This document shows, piece by piece, positions 18,387 through 28,602 of a DNA stretch of 64,000 nucleotides. Position 1 is the first letter of the stretch; each line of letters starts with the position of its first letter. The stretch is from Tissierella creatinini. GTDB taxonomy: Bacteria > Bacillota > Clostridia > Tissierellales > Tissierellaceae. The notes beneath the pieces were generated by a model, which did not search any database, had not been told where the DNA came from, and was given only the letters and a program-made list of their open reading frames with translations. The DNA is taken from positions 81,041-145,040 of the forward strand of contig SUSS01000004.1 in NCBI GenBank assembly GCA_005046945.1, given 5' to 3'. A program made the translations under genes and the position numbers.

Positions 18387-18881
18387 CTAAAAAAGTTTTA
18401 GAAACTTGTCTTCTATTAAATCAACTACTTTATCTATCTGAAAAAAACCAAATTGGGGCACCTTAATATCCAATGGTGCATCTGTAATTATACCAAAGAG
18501 GTCTTCTTCATTGGAATACAATTCCTCGGAGATGCCTTTTCTGAATACCTCCAGCTTAGGCTTTTTTTCAGTCTTATAGCCCTCAGTTATGATAATATCC
18601 ACATTATTTATCTTCTCTATCATTTGATCTAAGCTATATTCTCTTTCCAATTTTTCAATAATAGCCATCTTGTTAAAGGAGGATATTGCCACTAGGTCTG
18701 CACCCGCCTGAGCATGAAGCCAGGTATCCTTTCCCGGATGGTCTATTTCAAAGCCATGCACATCATGTTTTATAGTAGCCACCCTATATCCTCGTCTTTT
18801 AATTTCAGATATTATATTACATAAGACAGTTGTCTTTCCTACATTGGATTTACTGGCAATAATGGAGATTACCGGTATCAT
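18387..18881 (-). CDS. mobB: MobB GTP-binding protein
   Basis: P-loop GTPase that assists formation of the molybdopterin guanine dinucleotide. The 164-residue chain has Walker A ASKSNVGKTT at the N-terminus, then TIKHDVHGFEID and IITEGYK, the usual MobB signatures. Its start overlaps the moeA stop by four bases (ATGA). Confidence 0.92.
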   Translation of the reverse strand: MIPVISIIASKSNVGKTTVLCNIISEIKRRGYRVATIKHDVHGFEIDHPGKDTWLHAQAGADLVAISSFNKMAIIEKLEREYSLDQMIEKINNVDIIITEGYKTEKKPKLEVFRKGISEELYSNEEDLFGIITDAPLDIKVPQFGFFQIDKVVDLIEDKFLKLF

Positions 18882-20113
18882 TCTTCCACCTCAATATAAT
18901 CAAGAAACTCTATTTTTATGGTATCACCTTTTTTATATGGGCCGCTGGATCCCGGAACAAAGAATATGGAATTCTTTCCGGCTAAGCTGGATAGAACCCC
19001 CGAGCTATGTTTGTCAGGCAATCTGGTATAATATTTCCCGTCTTTAACATAGGTAAAGGCTCTAACATATCTGTTTTGAGAACTTTTTTTAGAGAAGTCA
19101 CTTTCTAGTACCGTGTTTACCTCCATTAGCTTAACTTTTGTTTTACCCATGGTTCTCATTAGGCTAGGTCTGACAAATTGTTCAAATGTAATATATGCTG
19201 CTGCAGGATTTCCCGATAAGCCAAAGAGTAATTTATTAGCTAGTTTTGCTGCAACTATTGGTGACCCAGGTTTTACCTTAACCTTCCAAAACAAGAGTTC
19301 TGCTCCTAGTATTTTGAAAGCATCTTTAATTATATCTGCATCTCCTACAGATGCACCCCCTGTTGTTATGATGATATCCGCCCATTTAAGAGCAGCTTCT
19401 AAAATTGGCACTACTTCTTCTAGGTCATCATTACAGGAACCAAGAAGTGTAGGGTTTATTCCCAACCTTTTTACCTGGGCAGCAACCATATATGAGTTGC
19501 TGTTTCTAATTTTTCCATCCTTTACTTCTTGGTCTATATCCACTAATTCATCACCAGTAGCTAAAATTGCCACTTTAGGCTTGGCATATACCCTTACTGT
19601 CTTTTTACCTAGAGTAGCCAGTATTCCTATTTCAGCAGGACCTATTATACTGCCCTTTGATAATACCAGTTCTCCTTGGCTAATATCTTCACCCATTTTT
19701 ACGATATTATCACCGGAACCTAGAGACTCAAATATCTTGACTTCGTAATCGGTAAACTCTGTAGCCTCATATTTTATGATGACATCTGCACCTTCAGGTA
19801 CCTTTGCTCCCGTCATTATCCTTATTGCTTGACCTTCTTTTAACACCTTCTTGCTAACATAACCTGCCTTTATATCGTCTATAACCTGAAGAGTAACGGG
19901 CAAGCCCTTTGTTGCAACTTTGGTGTCCTGTGACCTATAGGCATAACCATCCAGAGGAGACCTATCAAAGGGTGGTATATTCATATCAGATATTATGTCT
20001 TCAGCCAAAACACAATCTAGACTGTCTAATATATAGACTTCCTCGATTCTTAAATCTGGAATCTCTTGTTCTAATATTTCCTTTGTTTGTTCTATAGTAA
20101 TATTGGTTAACAT
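18878..20113 (-). CDS. moeA: Molybdopterin molybdenumtransferase
   Basis: Inserts molybdate into adenylated molybdopterin. The full-length 411-residue chain has the MoeA order: N-terminal domain with PPFDRSPLDGYA (residues about 47-58), GAKVPEGAD, the MoCF domain with ATGDELVD and TTGGASVGD, LFGLSGNPAA, and a C-terminal domain IV. First gene of the moeA-mobB-mogA-mobA unit, with a strong terminator of the fdh operon in front. Confidence 0.95.
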   Translation of the reverse strand: MLTNITIEQTKEILEQEIPDLRIEEVYILDSLDCVLAEDIISDMNIPPFDRSPLDGYAYRSQDTKVATKGLPVTLQVIDDIKAGYVSKKVLKEGQAIRIMTGAKVPEGADVIIKYEATEFTDYEVKIFESLGSGDNIVKMGEDISQGELVLSKGSIIGPAEIGILATLGKKTVRVYAKPKVAILATGDELVDIDQEVKDGKIRNSNSYMVAAQVKRLGINPTLLGSCNDDLEEVVPILEAALKWADIIITTGGASVGDADIIKDAFKILGAELLFWKVKVKPGSPIVAAKLANKLLFGLSGNPAAAYITFEQFVRPSLMRTMGKTKVKLMEVNTVLESDFSKKSSQNRYVRAFTYVKDGKYYTRLPDKHSSGVLSSLAGKNSIFFVPGSSGPYKKGDTIKIEFLDYIEVEE

Positions 20114-20150
20114 TTCTTCTCTCCAATGCTAGTTTTGATAAAAACCCATA

Positions 20151-20192
20151 AATATTAAATGAGATGGTTTATTGACCATCTCATTTAATATT
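20151..20192 (-). terminator. Terminator of the formate dehydrogenase operon
   Basis: A perfect 18-bp stem AATATTAAATGAGATGGT with its complement and a six-base loop, about 20 bases after the fdhA stop. The T-tract behind it is interrupted. Confidence 0.8.
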
Positions 20193-20213
20193 ATCATTTA
20201 TTCTCTTATTTAT

Positions 20214-22913
20214 CTACATAAAAGCTGCAGCTTCTTCTGCCCCTACCTTCTCTACCTTAACTGCTGATATCTTATATTCTGCTGTCTTGGTAACAGGGTC
20301 AAAGGCTGAATTTGTAAGTTCATTTACAGGAGATTCCTTATAGTGAAAGGTCATAAACATCATTCCAGGTTTAACTTTTTCAGTGATGGTTACCCTAGTA
20401 AGTATGGATCCACGTCTAGATGAAACCCTTACAACCTCTTCCTCTGAAATCCCCATCTTCTGAGCATCTACAGGATTTATCTCTGCTAATTCGTGTGGTC
20501 TTATGCTGTCAAGCTTTTTAGAATATCTAGTTCCGATATTATAATGATGTAGCATTCTACCTGTTGATAATAGTATTGGATAGTCTTCACATACTAATTC
20601 TGCCGGTTCTTCATATTCTACCGGAACCATCAAACCCTTGCCTCTAGGGAATACTCCCTTATGAAGATAAGGTGTGCCAGGATGTTCTTCAGTTGGACAT
20701 GGCCATTGTAATCCTTTTTGGTCAATTCTCTTATAGGTCATACCTCTATAGCTTGGAGTAGTAGCTCTAATTTCTTCAAATATCTCTTCAGAATTTCTAT
20801 AATCAAAGCCCTTTGCACCAACTCTTTTAGCAACTTCTGCTAATATACTCCAGTCCAATCTACATTCTCCAGGTCCTTCAACAGCCTTTCTAACCCTTTG
20901 AACTCTTCTTTCTGTATTAGTAAATGTACCATCCTTTTCAGCATAACATGTAGCTGGGAATACTACATCAGCTAATTTAGCCGTTTCAGATAGGAAAATA
21001 TCTTGAACTACAAGAAAGTCTAGATTACTTAAGGCTTTCTTTACGTGATTTGCATCAGGGTCTGTAAGCACTGGATCCTCACCCATAACATACATTGCCT
21101 TAACATTACCTGCCGCTGCCTCATCAAGCATCTCAGGTATTCTAAGTCCATTGTTAGGATTTAGTTTAACACCCCAAAATTCTTCAAAGAATTTTTGACT
21201 CTTTTCATTAGTTACACTTTGATATCCTGGGTAGGTGTTTGGCAATGCACCCATATCACAAGCTCCCTGTACGTTGTTTTGACCACGCATTGGGTTAATT
21301 CCTGCATTTTCAAGACCTAGATGTCCAGTAAGCATAGCAAGATTTGCAAGGTTCATAACATTAGCAGTTCCTGTTGTATGTTCTGTTATACCTAAAGTAT
21401 AGAATATACCTGCTTTTTTAGTGCTAGTATATAGCTTTGCAGTTTCATATAGAATTTCTTCGGATATTCCAGTTATTTCAGCTACTCTCGCCGGAGTATA
21501 TTCTTCAATAACCTCCAATACATTCTCAAAACCTGTACATCTCTCTTCTATAAACTCTTTATCATGCCAACCTTCTTTAACTATTATGTGCATAAGTCCA
21601 TTAACTAATGCAGCATCTGTACCTGATTTAAGCGGTAGCCATAAAGTAGCCATTTCAGCTAATTCTGTACGTCTTGGATCTATAACTATTAGCTTGTTGC
21701 CTTTCCTCGCAGCTCTTTTCATCTTATTACCAATAATAGGATGAGCTTCTGTAGCATTAGACCCTATAATAAATAGAACTTCATTATCTTCCACTTCACC
21801 TATGGCGTTTGTCATAGCTCCACTTCCTAATGTAGTTGCAAGACCTGCAACAGTTGGAGCATGTCAGGTTCGTGCACAATGGTCTACATTGTTAGTACCA
21901 AAAGCAACTCTCATCATCTTTTGGAACACGAAGTTGTCTTCATTTACGCAACGAGCAGAGCTCAATCCAGTAATTGCATCTCCACCATATGTATCTCTGG
22001 TGTGTTTCAGTTTATCTGCAACTAAGGTCAATGCTTCTTCCCATGATGCTTCTACAAATTCACCATTTTTCTTAATCAATGGCTTTATCAACCTATCTTC
22101 ACTGTTTATAAAATCTGAGTGGTATCTTCCCTTAACGCAAAGTGACTTGCCATTAACAGGGGAATCAGGATTAGGCGTTACTCCAACTACCTTTCCGTTT
22201 TTAACGTTTAAATCAAAATTACAACCAGTTCCACAGAATGGACATGTAGTACGTACCTTCTTTACCTCCCAAGGTCTAATTCCTTTAAGCTGTTTATTGA
22301 TTAAAGCCCCTGTAGGGCAAGCAGTTATACATTGTCCACACATTCTACAATTATGACGGTCAATAGGATTATCAAACTCTGTAGTTACCTTAGAATTAAA
22401 TCCTCTATCAGTAAAATCTATGGTATTTGTAACTTGTATTTCAGCACAAACCCTTACACATTTTCCACATAAGATACATTTGCTTTGATCTCTTTCCATT
22501 ACAGGGTTTATACTGTCTATGGCATATTTTTTAACTTCACCCTTATACGAGCCATCCTTTATACCATATCTATAGCAAAGATCTTGTAATCCGCACTCTC
22601 CAGATTTTTCACAGGTCAAGCAATCCTTAGGATGATTTGAATATAGTAAATCTAAAATATCCTTACGAATCTTAACCACTTTTGGAGTTTCAGTATGAAC
22701 TACCATACCTTCTTTTACCAAAGAAGAACAAGATGTGATTAGCTTATTAGATCCTTCTACCTCTACTACACAAAGCCTACAACCACCAAAGTTTGTAAGT
22801 TCTTTATCATAGCACAAGGTAGGAATGTCTATGCCATTTTCACGAGCCGCTTCCAGTATAAAAGTGCCTTCTTTGGCTTCTATCTCCTTACCATTAATAA
22901 TTAATTTGACCAC
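20214..22913 (-). CDS. fdhF: Formate dehydrogenase catalytic subunit, selenoprotein (UGA = Sec350)
   Basis: Oxidises formate at a Mo/W-bis-MGD centre. The frame is interrupted only by TGA at 21866-21864, between VDHCART and HAPTVAGLATTLGSGA. This is the selenocysteine context of formate dehydrogenases, and a SECIS hairpin follows at once. Read through, the protein has 899 residues. N-terminal domains: [2Fe-2S] with C34, C45, C48, C62; His-Cys3 cluster H94, C98, C101, C107; two [4Fe-4S] (C146-C156 and C189-C199); the molybdopterin Fe4S4 cluster C224, C227, C231, C259; then the catalytic domains. Start GTG with GAGGTGA upstream. A gene caller not allowing Sec would wrongly report two proteins. 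Confidence 0.96.
21817..21860 (-). promoter_or_regulatory. Bacterial SECIS element of fdhF
   Basis: Starting three bases after the UGA, GCTCCA (21860-21855) pairs with TGGAGC (21822-21817). An apical stem GTTGCA / TGCAAC carries a GGTCT loop (21851-21835). The loop and stem TTGCAGGTC match the known E. coli fdhF SECIS core. Confidence 0.9.
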
Positions 22914-22956
22914 TATCTCACCTCAATATCTTTAACTAGGTTTTTCTATTCTAATC

Positions 22957-23424
22957 CTACCAAATTTCATTATATGCAACGTTTACATAAATTTCTTCAA
23001 GTCTAGCCTTATGCATCTTCTCCATCTCTTTAAGACCTAAAAAAATGTCCTTCTTATCTTCTTCTAAGCAAAGTCCTCCTAAATTATCATATAGCTCCAT
23101 TGCTGATTGCTCCTTTTTTATAGCTAAAGCAATAGCATCAGGGAAGCTCATGTTGATAGATAGCTTAGGTTCATCTATGGTTTCTGCAATTTTATAATCA
23201 TTAAATTCATCTAATTTAATTTCATCTGTGCCTTCCTTTAGAAAATCGTTTAAGAAATTTTCTAAGAATCCTTTATGTTTTAATTCTTCTTCAGCTAATT
23301 GGTTAAAAAGCTCTTTAAGGCTTTCTTCCTTAATAATATTAGCTGCATCCCTATAAAACTCATAGGCTTCCACTTCATTTGTAACTGCAAAATCTATAAT
23401 GGTTTTTAATTCTGAACTGTTCAT
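22957..23424 (-). CDS. Ferritin-like (rubrerythrin-type) diiron domain protein
   Basis: A 155-residue, mainly helical protein with two ferritin-like repeats: FAVTNEVEAYEFYRDAA...EEELKHKGFL and DAIALAIKKEQSAMELYDNL...MEKMHKARLEE. The ExxY/ExxH spacing is that of a carboxylate-bridged diiron site. No rubredoxin Cys domain follows. It lies inside the fdh operon between the iron-sulfur subunit and fdhF, so a role in protecting the oxygen-sensitive complex or handling iron is plausible but unproven. Confidence 0.85.
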   Translation of the reverse strand: MNSSELKTIIDFAVTNEVEAYEFYRDAANIIKEESLKELFNQLAEEELKHKGFLENFLNDFLKEGTDEIKLDEFNDYKIAETIDEPKLSINMSFPDAIALAIKKEQSAMELYDNLGGLCLEEDKKDIFLGLKEMEKMHKARLEEIYVNVAYNEIW

Positions 23425-23434
23425 TATAGCCTCC

Positions 23435-24382
23435 TTATTTTGAGGGTGGATACTTCTTCCCTAATTTTTCAAGCTTTTCAATGACCTCAGTTAAACCAAG
23501 AGCCTTTTCCCAGCTAGTTTCAACAAACTTACCACCAATTTTTCTATATGGCTCTTCCGGATTATCTACATATAGTAATTCCGTATTTAGTCTACCCTTT
23601 AAGCATAATGGTCTTCCATTTGCCGGTGGTCTAGCAACTACTGCTACATTATTAATATCTTTAGATTTCACTTCAAATTCACAGCCATATTGGCAAGACT
23701 TACAGCTTACTACTTTGGAAGTACCTTCCCAGGACCTTATCTTTCCAAGAAGTCTCTTATCTACAAGAGCACCTACCGGGCATACCGTTACACATCTATT
23801 ACAAGATACGCAAGATGACTCTTCCATTGTTTGGTCTGCATCACATACAATCTTTGTATCATAGCCTCTTTCAGCAAATGATAACACTTTTCTGTCGCTT
23901 ACCTGTGCACAAGTTCTAACACATTTTCCACATAGAATACACTTTGCATTGTCTTTAAGAATATATGGACTGGAAGTATCCAATAACTCCGGCCTCATAG
24001 CACCATTATGTTCTCTAAATTTCAACCCATAATCATATGCATATTTTTGAAGGTAACATTCACCTGATTTCTGGCATGTAAGGCAATCATTTGGATGACT
24101 ATCCAATAATAATTGAAGAACATCTTTTCTTGCCTTAACTACTCTTTCACTCTTAGTGTTAATGTTCATACCTTCTTTAACTCTTGTAGAACATGATGTT
24201 TGTAGTTTATTGCTTCCTTCTATCTCAACAACACATAATCTACAGGCAGCTACTATCTCAAGTTCCGGGTCATAGCATAAAGCAGGTATTTCAATGTCAA
24301 GTTTTTTTGCTGCTTCAAGTATAGATAAATCACTAGGCACAGTAATATTTTTTCCATCTATAGTAATGGTTACATTCGCCAT
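23435..24382 (-). CDS. Iron-sulfur electron-transfer subunit (HylA/NuoG-N-terminal-like)
   Basis: A 315-residue protein resembling the first third of FdhF/NuoG/HydA. It has [2Fe-2S] Cys at 36, 47, 50, 64, a His-Cys3 motif (HPNDCLTCQKSGEC), two [4Fe-4S] motifs (CILCGKCVRTC, CVSCNRCVTVC) and a fourth Cys set CKSCQYGC...LCLKG like the molybdopterin Fe4S4 domain. It stops just where the catalytic domain would begin, so it is a pure electron wire. In Gottschalkia acidurici a comparable HylABC module is joined to FdhF. It probably connects FdhF to the diaphorase subunits. Confidence 0.82.
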   Translation of the reverse strand: MANVTITIDGKNITVPSDLSILEAAKKLDIEIPALCYDPELEIVAACRLCVVEIEGSNKLQTSCSTRVKEGMNINTKSERVVKARKDVLQLLLDSHPNDCLTCQKSGECYLQKYAYDYGLKFREHNGAMRPELLDTSSPYILKDNAKCILCGKCVRTCAQVSDRKVLSFAERGYDTKIVCDADQTMEESSCVSCNRCVTVCPVGALVDKRLLGKIRSWEGTSKVVSCKSCQYGCEFEVKSKDINNVAVVARPPANGRPLCLKGRLNTELLYVDNPEEPYRKIGGKFVETSWEKALGLTEVIEKLEKLGKKYPPSK

Positions 24383-24396
24383 TTTTAATACCTCCT

Positions 24397-25986
24397 CTAT
24401 CTCTTAATAACTGCACTAACCTTAGGAGGACATGCTTCCATACACGCTCCACACTTTATACATTGTTCTTGATCTATTACGTGTCTTTCCTTAAGCTTTC
24501 CAGAGATACAACTTACAGGACAAGCCTTGGCACATTTGCCACATCCTATACATTTATCTGTAATGAAATATTCCAACAATGCTGCACATGAACCTGCTGG
24601 ACATTTGTGATCCTTAATATGAGCTTCATACTCGTTTCTAAAGTAATGTATAGTGGTAGTTACAGGGTTTGATGCAGTTTGACCAAGACCACAAAGTGAT
24701 GCGGAAGTTATGGTATCAGCTAAGGATACCATTCTTTCAATGTCTCCTTCTTCTCCGTTGCCTTCAACTACCTTGTCAAGTAATTCTAGCATTCTCTTAG
24801 TACCTTCTCTACAAGGCACACATTTACCACAGGACTCTTCGACAGTAAAGTCTAGGAAGAATCTTGCTATATCAACCATACAAGTATTCTCATCCATTAC
24901 AACCATACCACCGGAACCCATAATTGAACCAATTTTAGCTAAGGATTCAAAGTCTACTGGAGTATCTATTAATTCTGCCGGTATACATCCACCTGAAGGA
25001 CCTCCGGTTTGAACTGCCTTAAATGCCTTTCCGTTTTGAACTCCGCCGCCGATATCATAAACAATTTCTCTAAGAGGCATACCCATTGGAACCTCAACAA
25101 GGCCTGCTTTTTCAACTTTTCCTACCAAAGCAAATACCTTTGTTCCAGGAGATTTTTCTGTACCTATGCTTCTAAACCAATCTACTCCCCTTTGGAAGAT
25201 AACAGGTACATTTGCATAGGTTTCTACGTTATTAATAATTGTAGGCTTTTGCCATAAACCCTTATGTGCCGTTCTGTGTATTTTAGTTCTCGGCATACCT
25301 CTTTTTCCTTCGATTGATTCAATCAAAGCAGTCCCCTCGCCACAAACAAAGGCTCCTGAACCTAATCTTAATTCTATATCAAAGTCAAAGCCTGTCCCCA
25401 AAATATTCTTACCAAGGATTCCAAGCTCTTTTGCCTGCTCTATAGCAATCTTTAGTCTCTTAACAGCTATAGGATATTCTGCTCTAACATATATGAAGCC
25501 TTGAGTAGCTCCAACCGCATATCCACCTATTGCCATTCCTTCAAGTACACAGTGAGGGTCATTTTCTAGGATAGATCTGTCCATAAATGCACCTGGGTCA
25601 CCTTCATCTGCATTACAAATCATATATTTTTGGTCATCATCATATTTAAACGCCTCAGCCCACTTTCTACCTGTAGGGAATCCTGCTCCTCCTCTACCTC
25701 TTAGGTTTGATGCTGTCATATCTTCGATGATATCTGCTCGTGACTTATTAAATAAGAGATTGGCAAAGGCTGAATATCCGTCTACTGATATGTAATCCTC
25801 GATGCTTCCCGGATTTATTATCCCACAATTCTTTAGTGCAATTCTTACTTGCTTCTTATAATAATCCCCATTTAATACGATGGACCCATCTTCATGTATA
25901 TCAACATTTCCAGCTTCTCTAAGTCTTGCTTCAAGAACCGGTCTGTGTTCTTTCTTAATTTGTTGTAATTTATCCAGAGTTAACAA
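24397..25986 (-). CDS. NAD(P)H-binding diaphorase subunit (NuoF/HymB/HylB-like)
   Basis: The 529-residue flavoprotein subunit reacts with NAD(H). It shows the NADH/FMN-binding region [13 protein letters not shown] and [14 protein letters not shown], the [4Fe-4S] motif [12 protein letters not shown], and two C-terminal ferredoxin clusters ([11 protein letters not shown] and [11 protein letters not shown]). The N-terminal thioredoxin-like [2Fe-2S] extension of many HymB/HndC proteins is missing. The start is TTG with GAGGTGTAGAA upstream, four bases after the nuoE-like gene. Confidence 0.9.
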   Translation of the reverse strand: MLTLDKLQQIKKEHRPVLEARLREAGNVDIHEDGSIVLNGDYYKKQVRIALKNCGIINPGSIEDYISVDGYSAFANLLFNKSRADIIEDMTASNLRGRGGAGFPTGRKWAEAFKYDDDQKYMICNADEGDPGAFMDRSILENDPHCVLEGMAIGGYAVGATQGFIYVRAEYPIAVKRLKIAIEQAKELGILGKNILGTGFDFDIELRLGSGAFVCGEGTALIESIEGKRGMPRTKIHRTAHKGLWQKPTIINNVETYANVPVIFQRGVDWFRSIGTEKSPGTKVFALVGKVEKAGLVEVPMGMPLREIVYDIGGGVQNGKAFKAVQTGGPSGGCIPAELIDTPVDFESLAKIGSIMGSGGMVVMDENTCMVDIARFFLDFTVEESCGKCVPCREGTKRMLELLDKVVEGNGEEGDIERMVSLADTITSASLCGLGQTASNPVTTTIHYFRNEYEAHIKDHKCPAGSCAALLEYFITDKCIGCGKCAKACPVSCISGKLKERHVIDQEQCIKCGACMEACPPKVSAVIKR

Positions 25987-25989
25987 TTT

Positions 25990-26484
25990 CTACACCTCGC
26001 TCTTATACTTTTCAATTAAGCCTTTAATCTGATCCTTAGATACCTTAGGATATATATCTTCATTTATTACTATAACAGGAGCTAAACTACAGTCTCCTAC
26101 ACATCTGGTAGAATTAATAGAGAATTGAAGATCAGGTGTTGTATAACCTGCCTTTATTCCAAGTTGATTCTCGATTTCCTCTAATATGGTTTGGGCACCT
26201 TTAACATAGCAAGCAGTACCTAAACATACACTTATAATGTTTTCACCCTTTGGAACGAATGAAAATTGTGCATAAAATGTAGCAACACCATATATTTCAG
26301 ACATTGGAATATTTAAGGTTCTTGAAATCAACTGAAGGATTTCTAAAGGTAAATAACCAAATACGTTCTGTGCTTCTTGTAATACAGGCATCAATACTCC
26401 GGATGTATCCTTGTGATCTTGTATGAACATCTTGAAGTTTTCGATTTTTTCTTTATTTTTCTCTTTATCAAATACAAACTCCAT
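25990..26484 (-). CDS. NuoE/HymA/HylC-like [2Fe-2S] subunit
   Basis: A 164-residue thioredoxin-like ferredoxin. The four cluster Cys are in CLGTACYVKGA and TRCVGDCSLAPV; YGVATFYAQFSF is also typical of NuoE. First gene of the five-gene fdh operon. With the NuoF-like and HylA-like subunits it should pass electrons between formate, NAD and probably ferredoxin. Confidence 0.92.
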   Translation of the reverse strand: MEFVFDKEKNKEKIENFKMFIQDHKDTSGVLMPVLQEAQNVFGYLPLEILQLISRTLNIPMSEIYGVATFYAQFSFVPKGENIISVCLGTACYVKGAQTILEEIENQLGIKAGYTTPDLQFSINSTRCVGDCSLAPVIVINEDIYPKVSKDQIKGLIEKYKSEV

Positions 26485-26587
26485 CTTGATCCTCCCTTAT
26501 TTAAACAATTGATTGCTGGATAAATATTGCTTTATTAAGGCACGATAGCATCATGCTTTTATCCCAGTAAACATTTTCATATAATAT

Positions 26588-26616
26588 ATGTTATAATATT
26601 TAAGGGTACATGTCAA
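26588..26616 (-). promoter_or_regulatory. Candidate promoter of the fdh operon
   Basis: TTGACA (26616-26611) is followed after 15-17 bases by TATAAC/TAACAT, about 100 bases upstream of the first gene. Confidence 0.45.
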
Positions 26617-26750
26617 TTTAGTATAACAAGCATGAATTACCTATATAGCCTAATTTTGCAATTATCAATTATATTTATTTTACAACTATACTATATAATA
26701 AATATCAATATAATTCTAGGGTAATTTCACTAAAAATTCCGGAGGAAATT

Positions 26751-27017
26751 ATGGACCTTTTAATAGATTATTTAATTTTTATAAATATAGCGACTTTCTT
26801 AATATTCGCAGTGGATAAAAAAAGAGCCCAAAGGGGCAAATGGAGAGTTCCAGAAGCCTGGCTATTTGGGCTTTCATTTATTGGAGGCAGCCTTGGAGGA
26901 TTGTTGTCTATGAAAATTATGAGGCATAAGACGAAAAAAATAAGCTTTGCTATAGGAATGCCCATATTATTAATAATAAATTTCCTAGGTGTTTATTACT
27001 TGAAAACCCTCTTGTAA
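26751..27017 (+). CDS. DUF1294 family small membrane protein
   Basis: An 88-residue protein with two or three membrane segments. The conserved DUF1294 pattern is FAVDKKRAQRGKWRVPEAWL followed by GGSLGG and MRHKTKK. Its function is unknown. The start ATG has GGAGGAAATT upstream. It is divergent from the fdh operon. Confidence 0.85.
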   Translation: MDLLIDYLIFINIATFLIFAVDKKRAQRGKWRVPEAWLFGLSFIGGSLGGLLSMKIMRHKTKKISFAIGMPILLIINFLGVYYLKTLL

Positions 27018-27029
27018 AACAAATAGATG

Positions 27030-27056
27030 GCAGGATATCTGCACCTCGTTATAATA
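27030..27056 (+). repeat. Possible left-end fragment of the dispersed mini-element
   Basis: CACCTCGTTATA with about nine further matching bases resembles the junction end of the element at 56799-56928. It is short, so the relation is tentative. Confidence 0.35.
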
Positions 27057-27086
27057 GGATTTCCACATCTCTTGCTATTGTTTGTT

Positions 27087-27791
27087 TTAACACCTGTCAA
27101 TAAAATACTTAAATGGCTTCAAAAACTCCTCATACTTCATAGCCATGGCTTCAGGGTGAAATTGTAGGCCTAAGATGAAATTTTCATTAGTGGATTCAAT
27201 AGCCTCTATGATTCCATCTTTAGCCTCTGCTATTACCCTTAAATCCTTTCCAAGGGATTTTATGCTTTGGTGATGTTGAGAATTGACTACTAGCTTTTCT
27301 TTTTGGAATATATCGTATAATATACTTTCTTTTTTTATATTTATAATATGGTAGCCATCTTGGATGTTATTTGCACAGGTATGACCTAATACATTTGGCA
27401 CTTGGGTGTAAATATCCTGATAAATGCTGCCACCTAAGGCAATGTTTATCAGTTGTATCCCTCTGCAGATCCCAAATATTGGCTTTCCCCTTTTATATGC
27501 TTCGTGGAACAATGCCATCTCAGTCATATCCCTATCCTGGCAGACTTCTTCTACTTCCCTTATGGGCTCCTCATTAAAATAGTGGGTTGAAACATCTCCG
27601 CCACCTGTGAAAATCACCCCATCCACTATATCTAAATACCTACTTATATCCTCAGTATCCTCCATAGTAGGAATGATAATTGGTATGCCGCCGGCTGCAA
27701 TCACTGACATTATATAAGGGTAATTCACCCTGTTTATACTTCTATTTATTAAATTTTCCTTCTCACATGTAAGTCCTATTACTGGTTTCAA
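27087..27791 (-). CDS. Class I glutamine-amidotransferase-like peptidase C26 (PuuD type)
   Basis: A 234-residue gamma-glutamyl hydrolase-fold protein. The nucleophile elbow is GICRGIQLINIALGG, with the catalytic His/Glu in LQFHPEAM near the C-terminus. TGGGDVSTHYFNEEP is typical of gamma-glutamyl-GABA hydrolases (PuuD). It probably cleaves a gamma-glutamyl amide. TTG start with GGAGGAATACT upstream. Any link to the glutamate-cysteine ligase 6 kb away is speculation. Confidence 0.85.
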   Translation of the reverse strand: MKPVIGLTCEKENLINRSINRVNYPYIMSVIAAGGIPIIIPTMEDTEDISRYLDIVDGVIFTGGGDVSTHYFNEEPIREVEEVCQDRDMTEMALFHEAYKRGKPIFGICRGIQLINIALGGSIYQDIYTQVPNVLGHTCANNIQDGYHIINIKKESILYDIFQKEKLVVNSQHHQSIKSLGKDLRVIAEAKDGIIEAIESTNENFILGLQFHPEAMAMKYEEFLKPFKYFIDRC

Positions 27792-27820
27792 AAGTATTCC
27801 TCCTTTATGTATCAGTTTAG

Positions 27821-28582
27821 TTAAAGATACTTATAAAACCAATTTGCTGCTTCCTCCATCATATTTGTAGTAACAAAATGATTTAGCTTAGGGTACTCAA
27901 TGTAGCATATATTATCAGAATATTCAAGCAAACTTGAGCTTTCATTAAAGAACTCCCTTTGGGCACCAACATCGACTAATGAATCGCTGTCGCCATGTAA
28001 CATCAATATAGGTCTATCCTTTATGGATTCAATATTATTCATTGGATTGTATTTGTCTATTTTATCCTGAACTTCCTTTGGAATATCATCAGAGTTTAAG
28101 CTCAACGCTTCTAAAAAACACTTATTGGAATAGTCCCAATTACATGAGCCATTGAATATTACTGCCGCCTTTATATTTGGATAATATGAAAATATCCCTG
28201 CAGATGTAAACCCACCCATAGAGTTGCCACAAACTCCTATTCTATTTGGATTTGTAGATAGCCTACTAACAGTATATTCAAATATCTTCTTAAAGTCTTC
28301 AATATTACTGAATATAACTTCCCAGAAATATTTCCCGGCATTTTCTGCTTTAGTATGATCAACAGGATTTCTATCACCATGATATATGGAACAAGGAATC
28401 ACCACTTGATAGCCTAAACTTGCAAGGATAAAGCCTCTAAATCTCTGCTTTTCAATACTAGAACCCCAACCATGATAGAATACAATAGTGGGGTGTAAGT
28501 CAGAATCATTAATAGGTGTTAGTACTAGAACTGGTATATAATCTATTATTATATTTTTTTCTCTTACATTCTTTAACTCCAT
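27821..28582 (-). CDS. Alpha/beta hydrolase (prolyl-oligopeptidase-like)
   Basis: A 253-residue alpha/beta hydrolase with oxyanion segment FYHGWGSS, nucleophile elbow GVCGNSMGGFTS and Asp/His in MLHGDSDSLVD and YPKLNHFV. It has no signal peptide. It resembles the YitV/esterase group; the substrate is unknown. ATG 28582 is chosen (AAGGTGATTGTC upstream) rather than 28624, which would run into ung. Confidence 0.85.
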   Translation of the reverse strand: MELKNVREKNIIIDYIPVLVLTPINDSDLHPTIVFYHGWGSSIEKQRFRGFILASLGYQVVIPCSIYHGDRNPVDHTKAENAGKYFWEVIFSNIEDFKKIFEYTVSRLSTNPNRIGVCGNSMGGFTSAGIFSYYPNIKAAVIFNGSCNWDYSNKCFLEALSLNSDDIPKEVQDKIDKYNPMNNIESIKDRPILMLHGDSDSLVDVGAQREFFNESSSLLEYSDNICYIEYPKLNHFVTTNMMEEAANWFYKYL

Positions 28583-28602
28583 GACAATCACCTTTACCTT
28601 TC

